Shown piece after piece: positions 46,756-55,921 of a DNA stretch of 64,000 bases; within the stretch, counting starts at the first letter, position 1, and every line of letters begins with the position of its first letter. The stretch spans positions 62,001-126,000 of the forward strand of contig NEED01000002.1 in assembly GCA_002110465.1 (NCBI GenBank), written 5' to 3'. The notes beneath the pieces were generated by a model. It was not told the DNA's origin. It did no database searches and worked only from the letters and a program-made list of their open reading frames with translations. The translations under genes and the position numbers were made by a program. Source of the stretch: an unicellular cyanobacterium SU2 (GTDB taxonomy: Bacteria > Cyanobacteriota > Cyanobacteriia > Cyanobacteriales > Microcystaceae).

Positions 46756-46819
46756 TTGAATTCAATACTTTTTTGGCACAGGGTTTTTTTAGCAGATCTT
46801 TATGGAGAAATGCTATCAG

Positions 46820-47641
46820 TTAATTATTACTAGGTAATAAGCCTTTTGGTAAAACGCGATCGCAGACAAATAATGTACCGCCTCCAACACAAAAAGGAAT
46901 GGTTAATAAATTCACTAAAGGAATACTAATTAACAACAAACAAACTAAAGCAAATCCCGCACTTCCTGGTAAACTTTTTCCAATAATTCCTAATTTTTGA
47001 CGAAACTTTAACCGTCGTCTTTCTAAGGTTGCATCAAAAAAATCAAGACAAATGATAGTCGCGGTTAACGTAACTCCTCCGATAGTAGATAACAGAGTTC
47101 CTACAACAGGAATAAAATTAAGTAAAAATAACGGCAATGCCATCACAATTATTAACCCTAACTTTTTAAATTCAAAAAGTATTGCTCGCCAAATATCCCT
47201 AATAATACCAACGTCTACTATATCGACTGTTCCTGTCCGCAACTTCTCCAATTTTTCTGAAAGTTGTCCATACCAAGGCGCACCTAAAATTCCTCCAAAT
47301 TGAACCAAAAGAAATCCTGTTAAAATCAATAAAATAATTCCCAACAAAAATCTTAGAATAAAAATAATTCCAATCAATATATAATCTAACCCTTCTAACC
47401 AGCCAGGAAGATTAGCTAAAACTGCATCTAAACGAGTAATTAAATTCTCCATAATGGCTTGACTAATTTGCCAACCAAAAAATAATAAGCCTAGATAGAG
47501 AACAATGCCTAAAACAATATTAACGAGAATAGGAACAATAATATAAGATAAAAGACGAGGATGGGACTTAAAAATTCCTAATAACCGAAACGGATAAGTT
47601 GCCCCTGAAAAAAAGCCAAATCCACTAAAGATGGTTTTCAT
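46820..47641 (-). CDS. EI24-domain (CysZ-like) membrane protein
   Basis: 273 residues from ATG 47641 (MKTIFSGFGFFSGATYPFRL); TTG at 47653 adds four residues without support. Five or six hydrophobic segments, including IIVPILVNIVLGIVLYLGLL, then FEFKKLGLIIVMALPLFLLN, TATIICLDFFDATLERRRLK and GFALVCLLLISIPLVNLLTI. The EI24/CysZ family is linked to sulfate uptake in E. coli, with little evidence elsewhere. Single gene; convergent with the PPC-like gene. Confidence 0.8.
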   Translation of the reverse strand: MKTIFSGFGFFSGATYPFRLLGIFKSHPRLLSYIIVPILVNIVLGIVLYLGLLFFGWQISQAIMENLITRLDAVLANLPGWLEGLDYILIGIIFILRFLLGIILLILTGFLLVQFGGILGAPWYGQLSEKLEKLRTGTVDIVDVGIIRDIWRAILFEFKKLGLIIVMALPLFLLNFIPVVGTLLSTIGGVTLTATIICLDFFDATLERRRLKFRQKLGIIGKSLPGSAGFALVCLLLISIPLVNLLTIPFCVGGGTLFVCDRVLPKGLLPSNN

Positions 47642-47775
47642 ATAATAAAACAAGTGAGTTTTTTTTAGAAGGATAATGATTAGTCATAGTTTCTATGTCC
47701 ACGATAATAATATCAAAAAAAAGAGAATGATCCTAGAACCATTCCCTACACCCTATCTAAATATTGACGATTTCT

Positions 47776-49008
47776 TTACTGAGTTGGTAACACACCTACC
47801 TTAACGCTTAAATTGAGGGGTTTTCCATTCCTTTCAATTTGTAGCGGTAAACTTTCTCCCACGGCAGTTTTTTCCACAGCTTGTTGAACTTCCCCAGGAT
47901 TATTAAGAAGTTTTCTATCAACCCCTTGGAGAATATCTCCTGCTTTGATTCCTGCTTGTTCTGCGGGAGAATTAGGCATTACTTTAACAATTAATACCCC
48001 TTGATCTGTGGTTAAATTTAATCCTTGACTTTCTTCTAATTTCTTTTTAATTTCAGGGGTTATTTCCACCATTTGAATTCCTAAAAATGGGTGTTCTACT
48101 TTACCATTAGCAATTAATTGTTCAGCAATTTTTTCGGCTCTATTAATCGGAATAGCAAAGCCAATTCCTTGAGCATTTTGAATGATAGCGGTATTCATGC
48201 CGATGACTTGCCCATTAGCATTAAGTAAAGGACCTCCAGAATTGCCAGGGTTAATTGCCGCATCCGTTTGAATAAATTCAACCCGTTTATCTCCGACTCC
48301 AACTTGGGAACTTAACCGTCCTGTTGCACTAATAATTCCTGTGGTAACTGTATTATCTAATCCTAAAGGATTACCAATAGCGATCGCCCATTCTCCTACC
48401 TGAAGATCATCAGAATTTCCCTGTTTAACAGTGGGTAAATTATTGGCTTCAATTTTAATAACACCCACATCTGTTAAGGGATCAGTTCCTAACACTTTTC
48501 CTTCAAATGTACGACCATCTTTTAAGGTGACAGTTACCTCTTTTGTTCCAGCAACAACATGGGCATTAGTAAGAATTTGTCCATCCTTACTTAATATAAA
48601 TCCCGATCCTGTTCCCCGTTGAATTTGTTCCTGGGGAATTTCAGGAATTTGGGAACCAAAAAAGCGGCGGAAAAAGGGATCATTAAACATTGGAGGAACC
48701 TCCGTGCTAACAGTCCGAGAGGCATCAATTCGCACCACAGCCGGTCCTACTTTATTAACAACATCCGTGACAAAATTTCCAGTGGTGGGGGCAAATGCTA
48801 ATTCTTCTGGTGAATCAATAATCTGAGATTGTTTGAGAGATTCACTGGTTTCCGCTAACAGTTGAGACTGGCTAAAGGTATAAGCTCCCCCAATGCCTAC
48901 TCCTACCCCGAATAAGAGCAAAGAAACGTAGGTTAAGGGAGTTTTCCAAATAGAGGATTGAGAGTTGCTAGATTGAGAATAATTGAGATTTAGTGTATTG
49001 TTTTTCAT
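47776..49008 (-). CDS. HtrA/DegP-type serine protease
   Basis: 410 residues: short cytosolic start, anchor or signal segment about 24-46 ([20 protein letters not shown]), trypsin-like domain with His in TNAHVV, Asp in LTDVGVIK and Ser in GNSGGPL, then one PDZ domain (about 300-400; [20 protein letters not shown]). Periplasmic or thylakoid quality-control protease; cyanobacteria have three paralogues (HtrA, HhoA, HhoB) and I cannot assign which. An inverted repeat upstream (49061-49106) may be its control site. Confidence 0.93.
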   Translation of the reverse strand: MKNNTLNLNYSQSSNSQSSIWKTPLTYVSLLLFGVGVGIGGAYTFSQSQLLAETSESLKQSQIIDSPEELAFAPTTGNFVTDVVNKVGPAVVRIDASRTVSTEVPPMFNDPFFRRFFGSQIPEIPQEQIQRGTGSGFILSKDGQILTNAHVVAGTKEVTVTLKDGRTFEGKVLGTDPLTDVGVIKIEANNLPTVKQGNSDDLQVGEWAIAIGNPLGLDNTVTTGIISATGRLSSQVGVGDKRVEFIQTDAAINPGNSGGPLLNANGQVIGMNTAIIQNAQGIGFAIPINRAEKIAEQLIANGKVEHPFLGIQMVEITPEIKKKLEESQGLNLTTDQGVLIVKVMPNSPAEQAGIKAGDILQGVDRKLLNNPGEVQQAVEKTAVGESLPLQIERNGKPLNLSVKVGVLPTQ

Positions 49009-49475
49009 TGTGAATTTGATGCTTAATAACTTTTAGATTGCAAAAAATAGAGTAGGGCAAGTCAGCTCTGTGTGAGGAGTTATTAAGGAAAATGGCTTGA
49101 GCTGACATTATCAATATAGAGTGGGGATATGACGTGATTGTGTCGTCTCTATGACATTTCCGTGTCAATTTGAGCAATTCTTTGATCTTTAGACTCTGAA
49201 AATTGAACTACACCCACAGAGAATGAACTCTCGTCAGACTCAAGATGAGAATTTGATGTATAGTGCTAGAAGTAACTGTCTTAGCAAAAATTTTAGAAAT
49301 TTAATATCTCTCATTTCTATTTTTATCAATTACTAAATCCCTCACTAATTTTTAATAATGGTATACTTGTCAATAATATAAATAAGTCACTTCTAAAATT
49401 TTGAACACCTTATCTTTTTAGCTAGAGCTAATTTCAAAACTTTATTGTACCATTAACGATATTGAATCTAAAATC
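49009..49475. other. intergenic region between divergent htrA and pentapeptide gene
   Basis: 467 bases. An 8-bp inverted repeat GTCAGCTC / GAGCTGAC (49061-49068 and 49099-49106) lies 53 to 98 bases upstream of htrA. The rest is AT-rich. A minus-strand 69-codon frame overlapping the htrA start lacks support. Confidence 0.45.
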
Positions 49476-52400
49476 ATGAATGCTGAAGAATTTTTACGGA
49501 GATATTTAGCTGGAGAAAGAGATTTTTCTGGTGCTAATTTACAAGGAATTAACTTAGAGGGTTCTCGTCCTATTAGAATTCCTCCTGTAAGTCCTCCCAA
49601 TACTTTAGATAATAATGAAAACCCACCTATAAGAAGACGAAGAAAACGGGGAAGTACCAATCAGGCAACTCAAGTCATTAAACTCTCAAGAAACGAAAGA
49701 TATGAGTTAAAAAATCTGAATTTAGCAGGTGCTAATTTACAAGGTGCTCATTTAGCTTGGATTGATTTAGCAAATGCTAACTTAACGGAAGCTAATCTTA
49801 AAAATACAACCTTGAGATATGTTAATCTGAATCATGCTAATCTAGCTCAAGCTGTTTTAAGTAATTCTTCTTTATATTCGTGTGATTTACAAAAAGTAAA
49901 CTGTCGAGATTCTATCATAAATGATTGTCATTTAGAAAATGTAAACTTAACAAAAACCATTTTCAAGAATGCTAATTTAGCAAAAACAAAAATTCAACGT
50001 TGCACCTTATACAACACTAATTTTGAACAGAGTAATCTGCAAGAAAGTTTATTATTATGGGGGGACAAAAGTCAGCAACTCAATTTCAATAATGCTGATT
50101 GCCAATTGATGAGAATTGAACAGGAGATAGCTGATACAACATTTATCAATTCCAATTTAAAAGAAGCTATTTTTTATTATTCCTCTTCATCAAAACTGAC
50201 TAGAATTAATTTTACTAATGCTAATTTAGAAAAAGTTATTTTTCAAGGTAATAATCGCAGTCTTACTTTAGAAGATATTGATTTTACAAACGCTAATCTA
50301 AAAGACATTAAAATCAATGGAGTTATCTTTAATCAAATAATATTTGATGGAGCTAATTTGAAAGAAATTAACTACCAAAATTGTTTATTCAATAAATTAT
50401 CTTTTGATGATGCTAGTCAACTCAATGAAACTTGGCAAATTGTTAAAGATTTATTAGAAGAGAGGAACAAAAATAAAGACTTAAAAGGGATTAATTTAAA
50501 CGGACTTGACTTGTCAGGAGTTAATCTTGATAATGTTAATTTAAGTAAGGCTAAATTAGGAGAAACTAATTTAAGTAATGCTAGTTTAGTTAATGCTAAT
50601 TTAGAAGGTGCAAACTGTCGGAAAGTTAATTTTGAAAAGGCTAATTTAAGCAAGGTTGATTTTAGCCATAATAACTTAATAGAAGCTAATTTTAAAGATG
50701 CAACTCTTGATCAAGCAAGTTTTGAAATTTGTCCCGGATTGTCTCAAGTTAACTTTGAAAATGCTAGTTTAATCCAAGTTCAATTTAAAGGATATCAGAA
50801 AGTTAAAGGAAGTTTCTACCAAGTAAATTTACAAAATGCCGATTTAACAGAAGCAGTTTTTGATGATATTTCGATGAAGGATATTGATTTAAGAGGTGCT
50901 AATTTAACAGATGTTACGTTTAAAAGAATTAATTTTGCTGAAGTAATGATCGACGAAAATACCAAAATTGATAGTAAATGGCGTAACATTTGGCGATTTT
51001 ATCATAATCAATTAGACACCAAAGACTTAAGTAATCTAGACTTAACTTTTACTGATTTAGCTAATTTAGATCTAAGTAACGTTAATTTAAGTAATTCTGA
51101 TTTACAACAAGCAAATCTAAGTGATTCCAATTTAGAGAATGCTAATCTTGAAAGAACCAATCTACTCAATGCTCAATTAAAAAGAGCAAAATTAAGAGGG
51201 GCAAAAATTAATAATAAAACAAGATTTAGTGCTAGAGATTTAAAAAGATGGAACGCAGAGAATATCAGCAATGAAACTATTGAAAGCTTAGAAGATTTGA
51301 AAAATTATTTTTTACAAAATGCTCAATTACCAGGAGTTAATTTAGAAGGAAAAGATTTAAGTAATGCCAATTTAGAAAATGCTAACCTTAACGGTGCGAA
51401 TCTTAGAAATGCTAACTTAGAAAATGCTAATTTATTAGGGACTAATCTAGAAAATGCTAACTTAGAAAATGCCAACATTAAAAGAGGTAAATTAGAAGCT
51501 ACTAATTTCATTAATGCTAATTTAATTAATGCTAATTTAAGTCAGGTTTCATGCCAATATGAAACGAACTTTAGTAATGCCAATTTGACACAAGTCAACT
51601 TTAGTAATAGCAATCTCAGTCATGTTGTAATGTGCCACACTAATCTGAAAAAAGCTGATTTTACTAATGCCTATATTGGTTATGATGTAGATGCAGGAGT
51701 GGGTTTTGAATGTGAGGATGATTTAAGTCAATGTATTGAATCAGATTTTACCCAAGCTAACTTTACCAATGCCACATTTCAAGGAGTAGTTTTTAATCAT
51801 TCTGATTTTACTGACGCTAATTTTAAAAATACTAAATTTCTTGAATATATTAATTTAGAAGGGGCTAATTTAACTAATTGCAATTTTAATGAATGTAATT
51901 TCAATCTTGAAAGTTTTGAATATTTTGATTATCTTAATTTAAAAAATGCAAATTTAAGTAATTGCAATTTATCTAACTTTGAATTTCCTCAAGAGTCAAT
52001 CTTAATTAATATTATCATTAATAAAAACACCATTATCACTGAGAAATGGCGTATAGTGGATGAAATTGTTAATAAAAACCGTCGAGAAAATTTAGCGAAT
52101 AAAGACTTATCTGGTGTTTATTTAAAAGATATTGATTTGAGTCATACTAACTTGAGAGGAATTAATTTTTCTAATGCCGAGTTATATAATATTAATTTTT
52201 CTGGTACGGATTTGACGGGTGCTAAGCTAGTTAACATCAGAATTGATGCAAAACGAATACAAATACCTGAGACAAAACTATATACAATTAAATCATCAAC
52301 AAACTTTAGTAATGCTAATTTAACCAATGCTGATTTATCCGGTACTAGCTTATCTGGTGTTAACTTACAAGGGGCTAATCTTACGGGTGCTAACTTAACT

Positions 52401-53237
52401 CATACTAAATTTTCTTATACTAATTTACAAGGGGCGAATTTAAGCAATACAGACTTAAAAGATGCTGACTTAACCGATGCTTTTTTAAAAGACGTACAAT
52501 TAGAAAATAATTCATCTTTGTCTATTTCAGAAATTATTAGAGAAAATATCAAAAAAATCATTCAAAAAATAAAAAAACAAAACTCTCAATCATCATTCAA
52601 ACAATTAATTAATAAATTAGAATCAGTTGGTTATAATCCTAAAAGTGATTTAGTGGGATTTGATTTAAGTGGGATGAACTTTTCCGATTTAGATTTGTCA
52701 GGATATAATTTACAAGACACTATTCTTAGTCAAGTTAAATTTAGTAATGTTAATCTCAGTCAAACGAATTTTACTAATGCTAATTTAGCTAAAGTCAACA
52801 TATCTGATTGCTATCTTAATGAAACAAACTTTACTAATGCGAATCTAAGTCATGCTTGGTTACTTTATTCTAAAAATTATGATCAACCTTTAACCAAAAC
52901 GAATTTTACTAAAACTAATTTAACTAATTGTAAATTTCAATGGGTTGAATTTGATCAATGTAATTTTCATCAAGCTAATTGTACAAAAACTATTTTTTCT
53001 GAGATCAAATCAATGGATAATTGTGATTTTAGTTATGCTAATCTAAAACAAGCAACATTGCAACTGGTTAGCTTAAAAAAATGTAATTTTTCCCATGCTA
53101 ACTTACAAGGAACAAATTTGCACAATCAAGTGAATATTACTGATGTTAAATTGACAGGAATTGTTTTTGATAAAAAGACTAATTTTTCTCCCCAATGGAA
53201 AGAGCTTTTGAATCCCAAAAATTCAAATAATAATTAG
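49476..53237 (+). CDS. giant pentapeptide-repeat protein
   Basis: 1253 residues made almost wholly of A(D/N)LXX pentapeptides, which coil into a right-handed quadrilateral beta helix. Starts MNAEEFLRRYLAGERDFSGA as many cyanobacterial members do. A basic, disordered insert (residues 30-70, RRRRKRGS) follows. The helix is broken by at least five similar helical linkers, e.g. NETWQIVKDLLEERNKNKDL, DSKWRNIWRFYHNQLDTKDL, TEKWRIVDEIVNKNRRENLA and SISEIIRENIKKIIQKIKKQ, dividing it into blocks. No signal peptide or catalytic domain. Role unknown. Confidence 0.92.
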   Translation: MNAEEFLRRYLAGERDFSGANLQGINLEGSRPIRIPPVSPPNTLDNNENPPIRRRRKRGSTNQATQVIKLSRNERYELKNLNLAGANLQGAHLAWIDLANANLTEANLKNTTLRYVNLNHANLAQAVLSNSSLYSCDLQKVNCRDSIINDCHLENVNLTKTIFKNANLAKTKIQRCTLYNTNFEQSNLQESLLLWGDKSQQLNFNNADCQLMRIEQEIADTTFINSNLKEAIFYYSSSSKLTRINFTNANLEKVIFQGNNRSLTLEDIDFTNANLKDIKINGVIFNQIIFDGANLKEINYQNCLFNKLSFDDASQLNETWQIVKDLLEERNKNKDLKGINLNGLDLSGVNLDNVNLSKAKLGETNLSNASLVNANLEGANCRKVNFEKANLSKVDFSHNNLIEANFKDATLDQASFEICPGLSQVNFENASLIQVQFKGYQKVKGSFYQVNLQNADLTEAVFDDISMKDIDLRGANLTDVTFKRINFAEVMIDENTKIDSKWRNIWRFYHNQLDTKDLSNLDLTFTDLANLDLSNVNLSNSDLQQANLSDSNLENANLERTNLLNAQLKRAKLRGAKINNKTRFSARDLKRWNAENISNETIESLEDLKNYFLQNAQLPGVNLEGKDLSNANLENANLNGANLRNANLENANLLGTNLENANLENANIKRGKLEATNFINANLINANLSQVSCQYETNFSNANLTQVNFSNSNLSHVVMCHTNLKKADFTNAYIGYDVDAGVGFECEDDLSQCIESDFTQANFTNATFQGVVFNHSDFTDANFKNTKFLEYINLEGANLTNCNFNECNFNLESFEYFDYLNLKNANLSNCNLSNFEFPQESILINIIINKNTIITEKWRIVDEIVNKNRRENLANKDLSGVYLKDIDLSHTNLRGINFSNAELYNINFSGTDLTGAKLVNIRIDAKRIQIPETKLYTIKSSTNFSNANLTNADLSGTSLSGVNLQGANLTGANLTHTKFSYTNLQGANLSNTDLKDADLTDAFLKDVQLENNSSLSISEIIRENIKKIIQKIKKQNSQSSFKQLINKLESVGYNPKSDLVGFDLSGMNFSDLDLSGYNLQDTILSQVKFSNVNLSQTNFTNANLAKVNISDCYLNETNFTNANLSHAWLLYSKNYDQPLTKTNFTKTNLTNCKFQWVEFDQCNFHQANCTKTIFSEIKSMDNCDFSYANLKQATLQLVSLKKCNFSHANLQGTNLHNQVNITDVKLTGIVFDKKTNFSPQWKELLNPKNSNNN

Positions 53238-53264
53238 GAATTAGTATCGTGTCAAAATTTAACT

Positions 53265-53293
53265 GTGTCAAGGGGGTTCAACTCCCGTATAAT
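53265..53293 (+). promoter_or_regulatory. probable glgA promoter
   Basis: GTGTCA (53265-53270), 17-base spacer, perfect TATAAT (53288-53293), 37 bases before the glgA ATG. Confidence 0.6.
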
Positions 53294-53330
53294 CGACTAC
53301 AGAGCTAACGCCAGGAAACACGGAGCAAAG

Positions 53331-54764
53331 ATGCGGATTTTATTTGTTGCGGCAGAAGTCGCCCCCCTCGCAAAAGCCGGAGGTATGGGGGATGTGGTCG
53401 GTGCTTTACCGAAAGTTTTACATAAATTGGGATACGATGTACGGGTTTTTATGCCCTATTATGGCTTCCTGGCTGATAAATTAGAAATTCCCCCCACTCC
53501 AATCTGGCAAGGGTTTGCCATGTTTCAAGATTTTGCTGTTTATGAAACCACCCTCCCTGACAGTGATGTTCCCCTCTATTTGTTCGGCCATCCTGTTTTT
53601 ACTCCTCGTCGTATCTATCAAGGAGAGGATGAATTTTGGCGATTTACTCTCTTTGCCAATGGAGCGGCTGAATTTGCTTGGAATTACTGGAAACCGAATA
53701 TAATCCATTGTCATGACTGGCATACGGCCATGATTCCTGTTTGGATGCACCAATCTCCTGATATTAATACGGTATTTACCATTCATAATCTCGCTTATCA
53801 AGGTCCTTGGCGTGGCTATTTAGAACAAGTCACATGGTGTCCTTGGTATATGCAAGGAGATAATGTTATGGCTTCAGCGTTGCAATTTGCTGGACGAGTA
53901 ACGACCGTTTCTCCCACTTATGCCCAACAAATTCAAACAACAGAATATGGCGAAAAGTTAGAAGGTTTGCTTTCCTACATTCATGAAAATATGGTGGGAA
54001 TTCTTAACGGGATTGATATGGAAAGTTATAATCCTGCTACTGATAAATTCCTTCATCAAACCTTTACCAAAGATACCTTAGAAAAACGGGCGGCTAATAA
54101 AATTGGTCTACAAGAAGAAACAGGATTAGAAGTTAATAAAAGTGCTTTGTTAATGGGAATGGTCACTCGTCTAGTCGAACAAAAAGGGATTGACCTCATT
54201 ATGCAAATTTTGGATCGCTTTATGGCCTATACCGATGCTCAATTAGTCATTGTAGGAACTGGCGATCGCTATTACGAAACCCAATTATGGCAATTGGCTT
54301 CCCGTTTCCGAGGTCGGATGTCGGTGCAACTGCTTTATAATGATGCCCTTTCTAGACGAATCTATGCCGGTTCAGATGTATTCTTGATGCCCTCTCGTTT
54401 TGAACCTTGTGGCATCAGTCAATTGTTAGCCATGCGTTACGGTTGTGTTCCCATTGTTCGCCGCACAGGAGGGCTAGTGGATACGGTATCCTTTTATGAT
54501 CCTGTTAATCAAGCAGGAACCGGATACTGCTTTGACCGCTATGAACCCTTAGACCTTTTAACCTGTATGATACGAGCGTGGGAAGGTTTCCGCTTTAAAC
54601 AAGACTGGCACAAACTTCAACAACGATGTATGTCCCAAAACTTTAGTTGGTATAATTCGGCGGCTGAATATATCAAAGTTTATAAATCGGTTCTTGGAGA
54701 AGGGGATCAATTGAGTGAAGAGGAACAGGACAAACTCAACTTTTTACGTCAATCTACCACTTAA
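53331..54764 (+). CDS. glgA: glycogen (starch) synthase, GT5
   Basis: Adds glucose from ADP-glucose to the growing alpha-1,4-glucan. 477 residues from ATG 53331 ([20 protein letters not shown]), chosen because AGCAAAG/GGAG precedes it, the family starts here and the upstream frame contains the promoter. Signature [14 protein letters not shown] binds ADP-glucose; [27 protein letters not shown] and [10 protein letters not shown] are the C-terminal GT-B motifs. Length is normal. Cyanobacteria often have two glgA copies. Confidence 0.97.
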   Translation: MRILFVAAEVAPLAKAGGMGDVVGALPKVLHKLGYDVRVFMPYYGFLADKLEIPPTPIWQGFAMFQDFAVYETTLPDSDVPLYLFGHPVFTPRRIYQGEDEFWRFTLFANGAAEFAWNYWKPNIIHCHDWHTAMIPVWMHQSPDINTVFTIHNLAYQGPWRGYLEQVTWCPWYMQGDNVMASALQFAGRVTTVSPTYAQQIQTTEYGEKLEGLLSYIHENMVGILNGIDMESYNPATDKFLHQTFTKDTLEKRAANKIGLQEETGLEVNKSALLMGMVTRLVEQKGIDLIMQILDRFMAYTDAQLVIVGTGDRYYETQLWQLASRFRGRMSVQLLYNDALSRRIYAGSDVFLMPSRFEPCGISQLLAMRYGCVPIVRRTGGLVDTVSFYDPVNQAGTGYCFDRYEPLDLLTCMIRAWEGFRFKQDWHKLQQRCMSQNFSWYNSAAEYIKVYKSVLGEGDQLSEEEQDKLNFLRQSTT

Positions 54765-54794
54765 AATTTAACGGCAAAAAATCAACTCTCAACA

Positions 54795-54858
54795 ATAGAA
54801 CTAAGCATGAAGGTTAGGATTTACGATAAGGTTGTTCATTCTACATTCTGCTAGATCT
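54795..54858 (-). repeat. second dispersed repeat, copy 2 (copy 1 near 4498-4583)
   Basis: Minus strand reads GCAGAATGTAGAATGAACAA, CCTTATCG and CCTAACCTTCATGCTTAGT; copy 1 reads GCAGAATTTAGAAGGAACAA, ACCTTGTTG and CTAACCTTAATGCGTAGT with about 20 extra bases between. Lies just downstream of glgA. Confidence 0.5.
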
Positions 54859-55174
54859 AGATGAGAATTTGTAAATGTTGAATCAGTTGGGACGCTTGGA
54901 CTACTCCTTCAATGCGCTCGACTGGCTTACCTTTTTTGAATAAAACTAAAGTAGGGAGAGCTTGAATTCCATATTGAGAGGCTATCCCTGGATATTTATC
55001 GCTATCAATTTTGATAATTTGTAGACGACCTCTCAGATGAGTTCCTACCTGTTCTAAGATGGGACTCATCATCTGACAAGGGCCACACCAAGTTGCATAG
55101 AAATCGACTAATACAGGAACATTAGAACTAGCTAGTAGCTCTTGAAAACTAGAAAATTGTTTCTTAATCACCAT
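54857..55174 (-). CDS. thioredoxin
   Basis: 105-residue classical thioredoxin: DFYATWCGPCQMMSP contains the redox WCGPC, IKIDSDKYPGIASQYGIQAL the central segment and ALPTLVLFKKGK the cis-Pro loop (QALPTL). Reduces disulfides of target proteins, using ferredoxin- or NADPH-thioredoxin reductase. Cyanobacteria have several classes; I cannot say m, x, y or other. Convergent with glgA. Confidence 0.93.
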   Translation of the reverse strand: MVIKKQFSSFQELLASSNVPVLVDFYATWCGPCQMMSPILEQVGTHLRGRLQIIKIDSDKYPGIASQYGIQALPTLVLFKKGKPVERIEGVVQASQLIQHLQILI

Positions 55175-55921
55175 AACTTTTCTTAATTACCACCCCTGTT
55201 GGGGGAAACCTATGAGGGAATTTAAACCCAGTCCATTTAACGGATTATCATAGAAGAATTCTTCATAATTTTCTTAATTCTTTACAGTCTATTAACTTTC
55301 AATCCCTGATCAATCATAGGTAAGGGATGCAGTCAATCCCTAATATTGTGAATTTATGTTAATATACACAACGTGAACCCATAAAAACAAAATAGATGAA
55401 CAAGTTAGGATAAGTCCCTTCTTATGCCAATTTATTCAAAATTAAGGTAAAAAACCCCTCACAGGAGAATCTCCTTGCGTAAATTTATTGAGTAAGTACA
55501 CCCTAATTTGACCATCAGTCATTGACTTGGCGGTGGTAACTTTGCTGTTAACCCTAAAGTTTAAGATGAAGAACAAAGACTCTTTACAAAACCTGAAAAA
55601 AGCGTTTGTATTAGAGATAAATTCCAAAAGTATTGCACGAGTAAATCTCTTTAGTCACACTGATCAGCAAAAGCCAGACAACTGAGACAATTTAATCAAA
55701 CCAATATGTCAAATAGGAAACCTATAATGACAGAGGTAGCGTCAAATGATAAGCTTTAAGCCAAATGTATGCTGGAGATCAAAAAACTCTAGCGATAATA
55801 TAAGGAGGCACCATCTATTCTAACTTGAATCTTGCCTTAGCCAGACAAATCTCAGCGAGTATTTGTTAAAAGTTTAGCAAGTTAACAACCACAATAAACA
55901 TCAACTAACAAAGACTAAATT
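55175..55921. other. long upstream region of ggpS
   Basis: 747 bases with only one short candidate gene (55566-55685). A hairpin AGGAG-AAT-CTCCT lies at 55462-55474, and a strong orphan Shine-Dalgarno AAGGAGG at 55802-55808 that is not followed by a usable start. The length fits a salt-regulated leader, but no operator can be named. Confidence 0.45.
55566..55685 (+). CDS. candidate 39-residue peptide upstream of ggpS
   Basis: ATG to TGA reads MKNKDSLQNLKKAFVLEINS, then KSIARVNLFSHTDQQKPDN. Basic N-terminal half, no membrane segment, no strong Shine-Dalgarno. It lies on the same strand, 236 bases before ggpS. In Synechocystis PCC 6803 the small protein GgpR, encoded directly upstream of ggpS, mediates salt control. 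Position is the only link here; I did not compare sequences, and chance is possible. Confidence 0.3.
   Translation: MKNKDSLQNLKKAFVLEINSKSIARVNLFSHTDQQKPDN

Noticed and set aside
48968-49177. 69-codon minus-strand frame overlapping the htrA start
   Set aside because: It overlaps the well-supported htrA N-terminus in another frame and lacks family resemblance.
53265-53330. 22-residue extension of glgA
   Set aside because: It overlaps the TATAAT promoter; the family begins at ATG 53331.
55442-55627. 61-codon minus-strand frame upstream of ggpS
   Set aside because: No ribosome site; on the wrong strand for a GgpR-like leader protein; composition like intergenic DNA.
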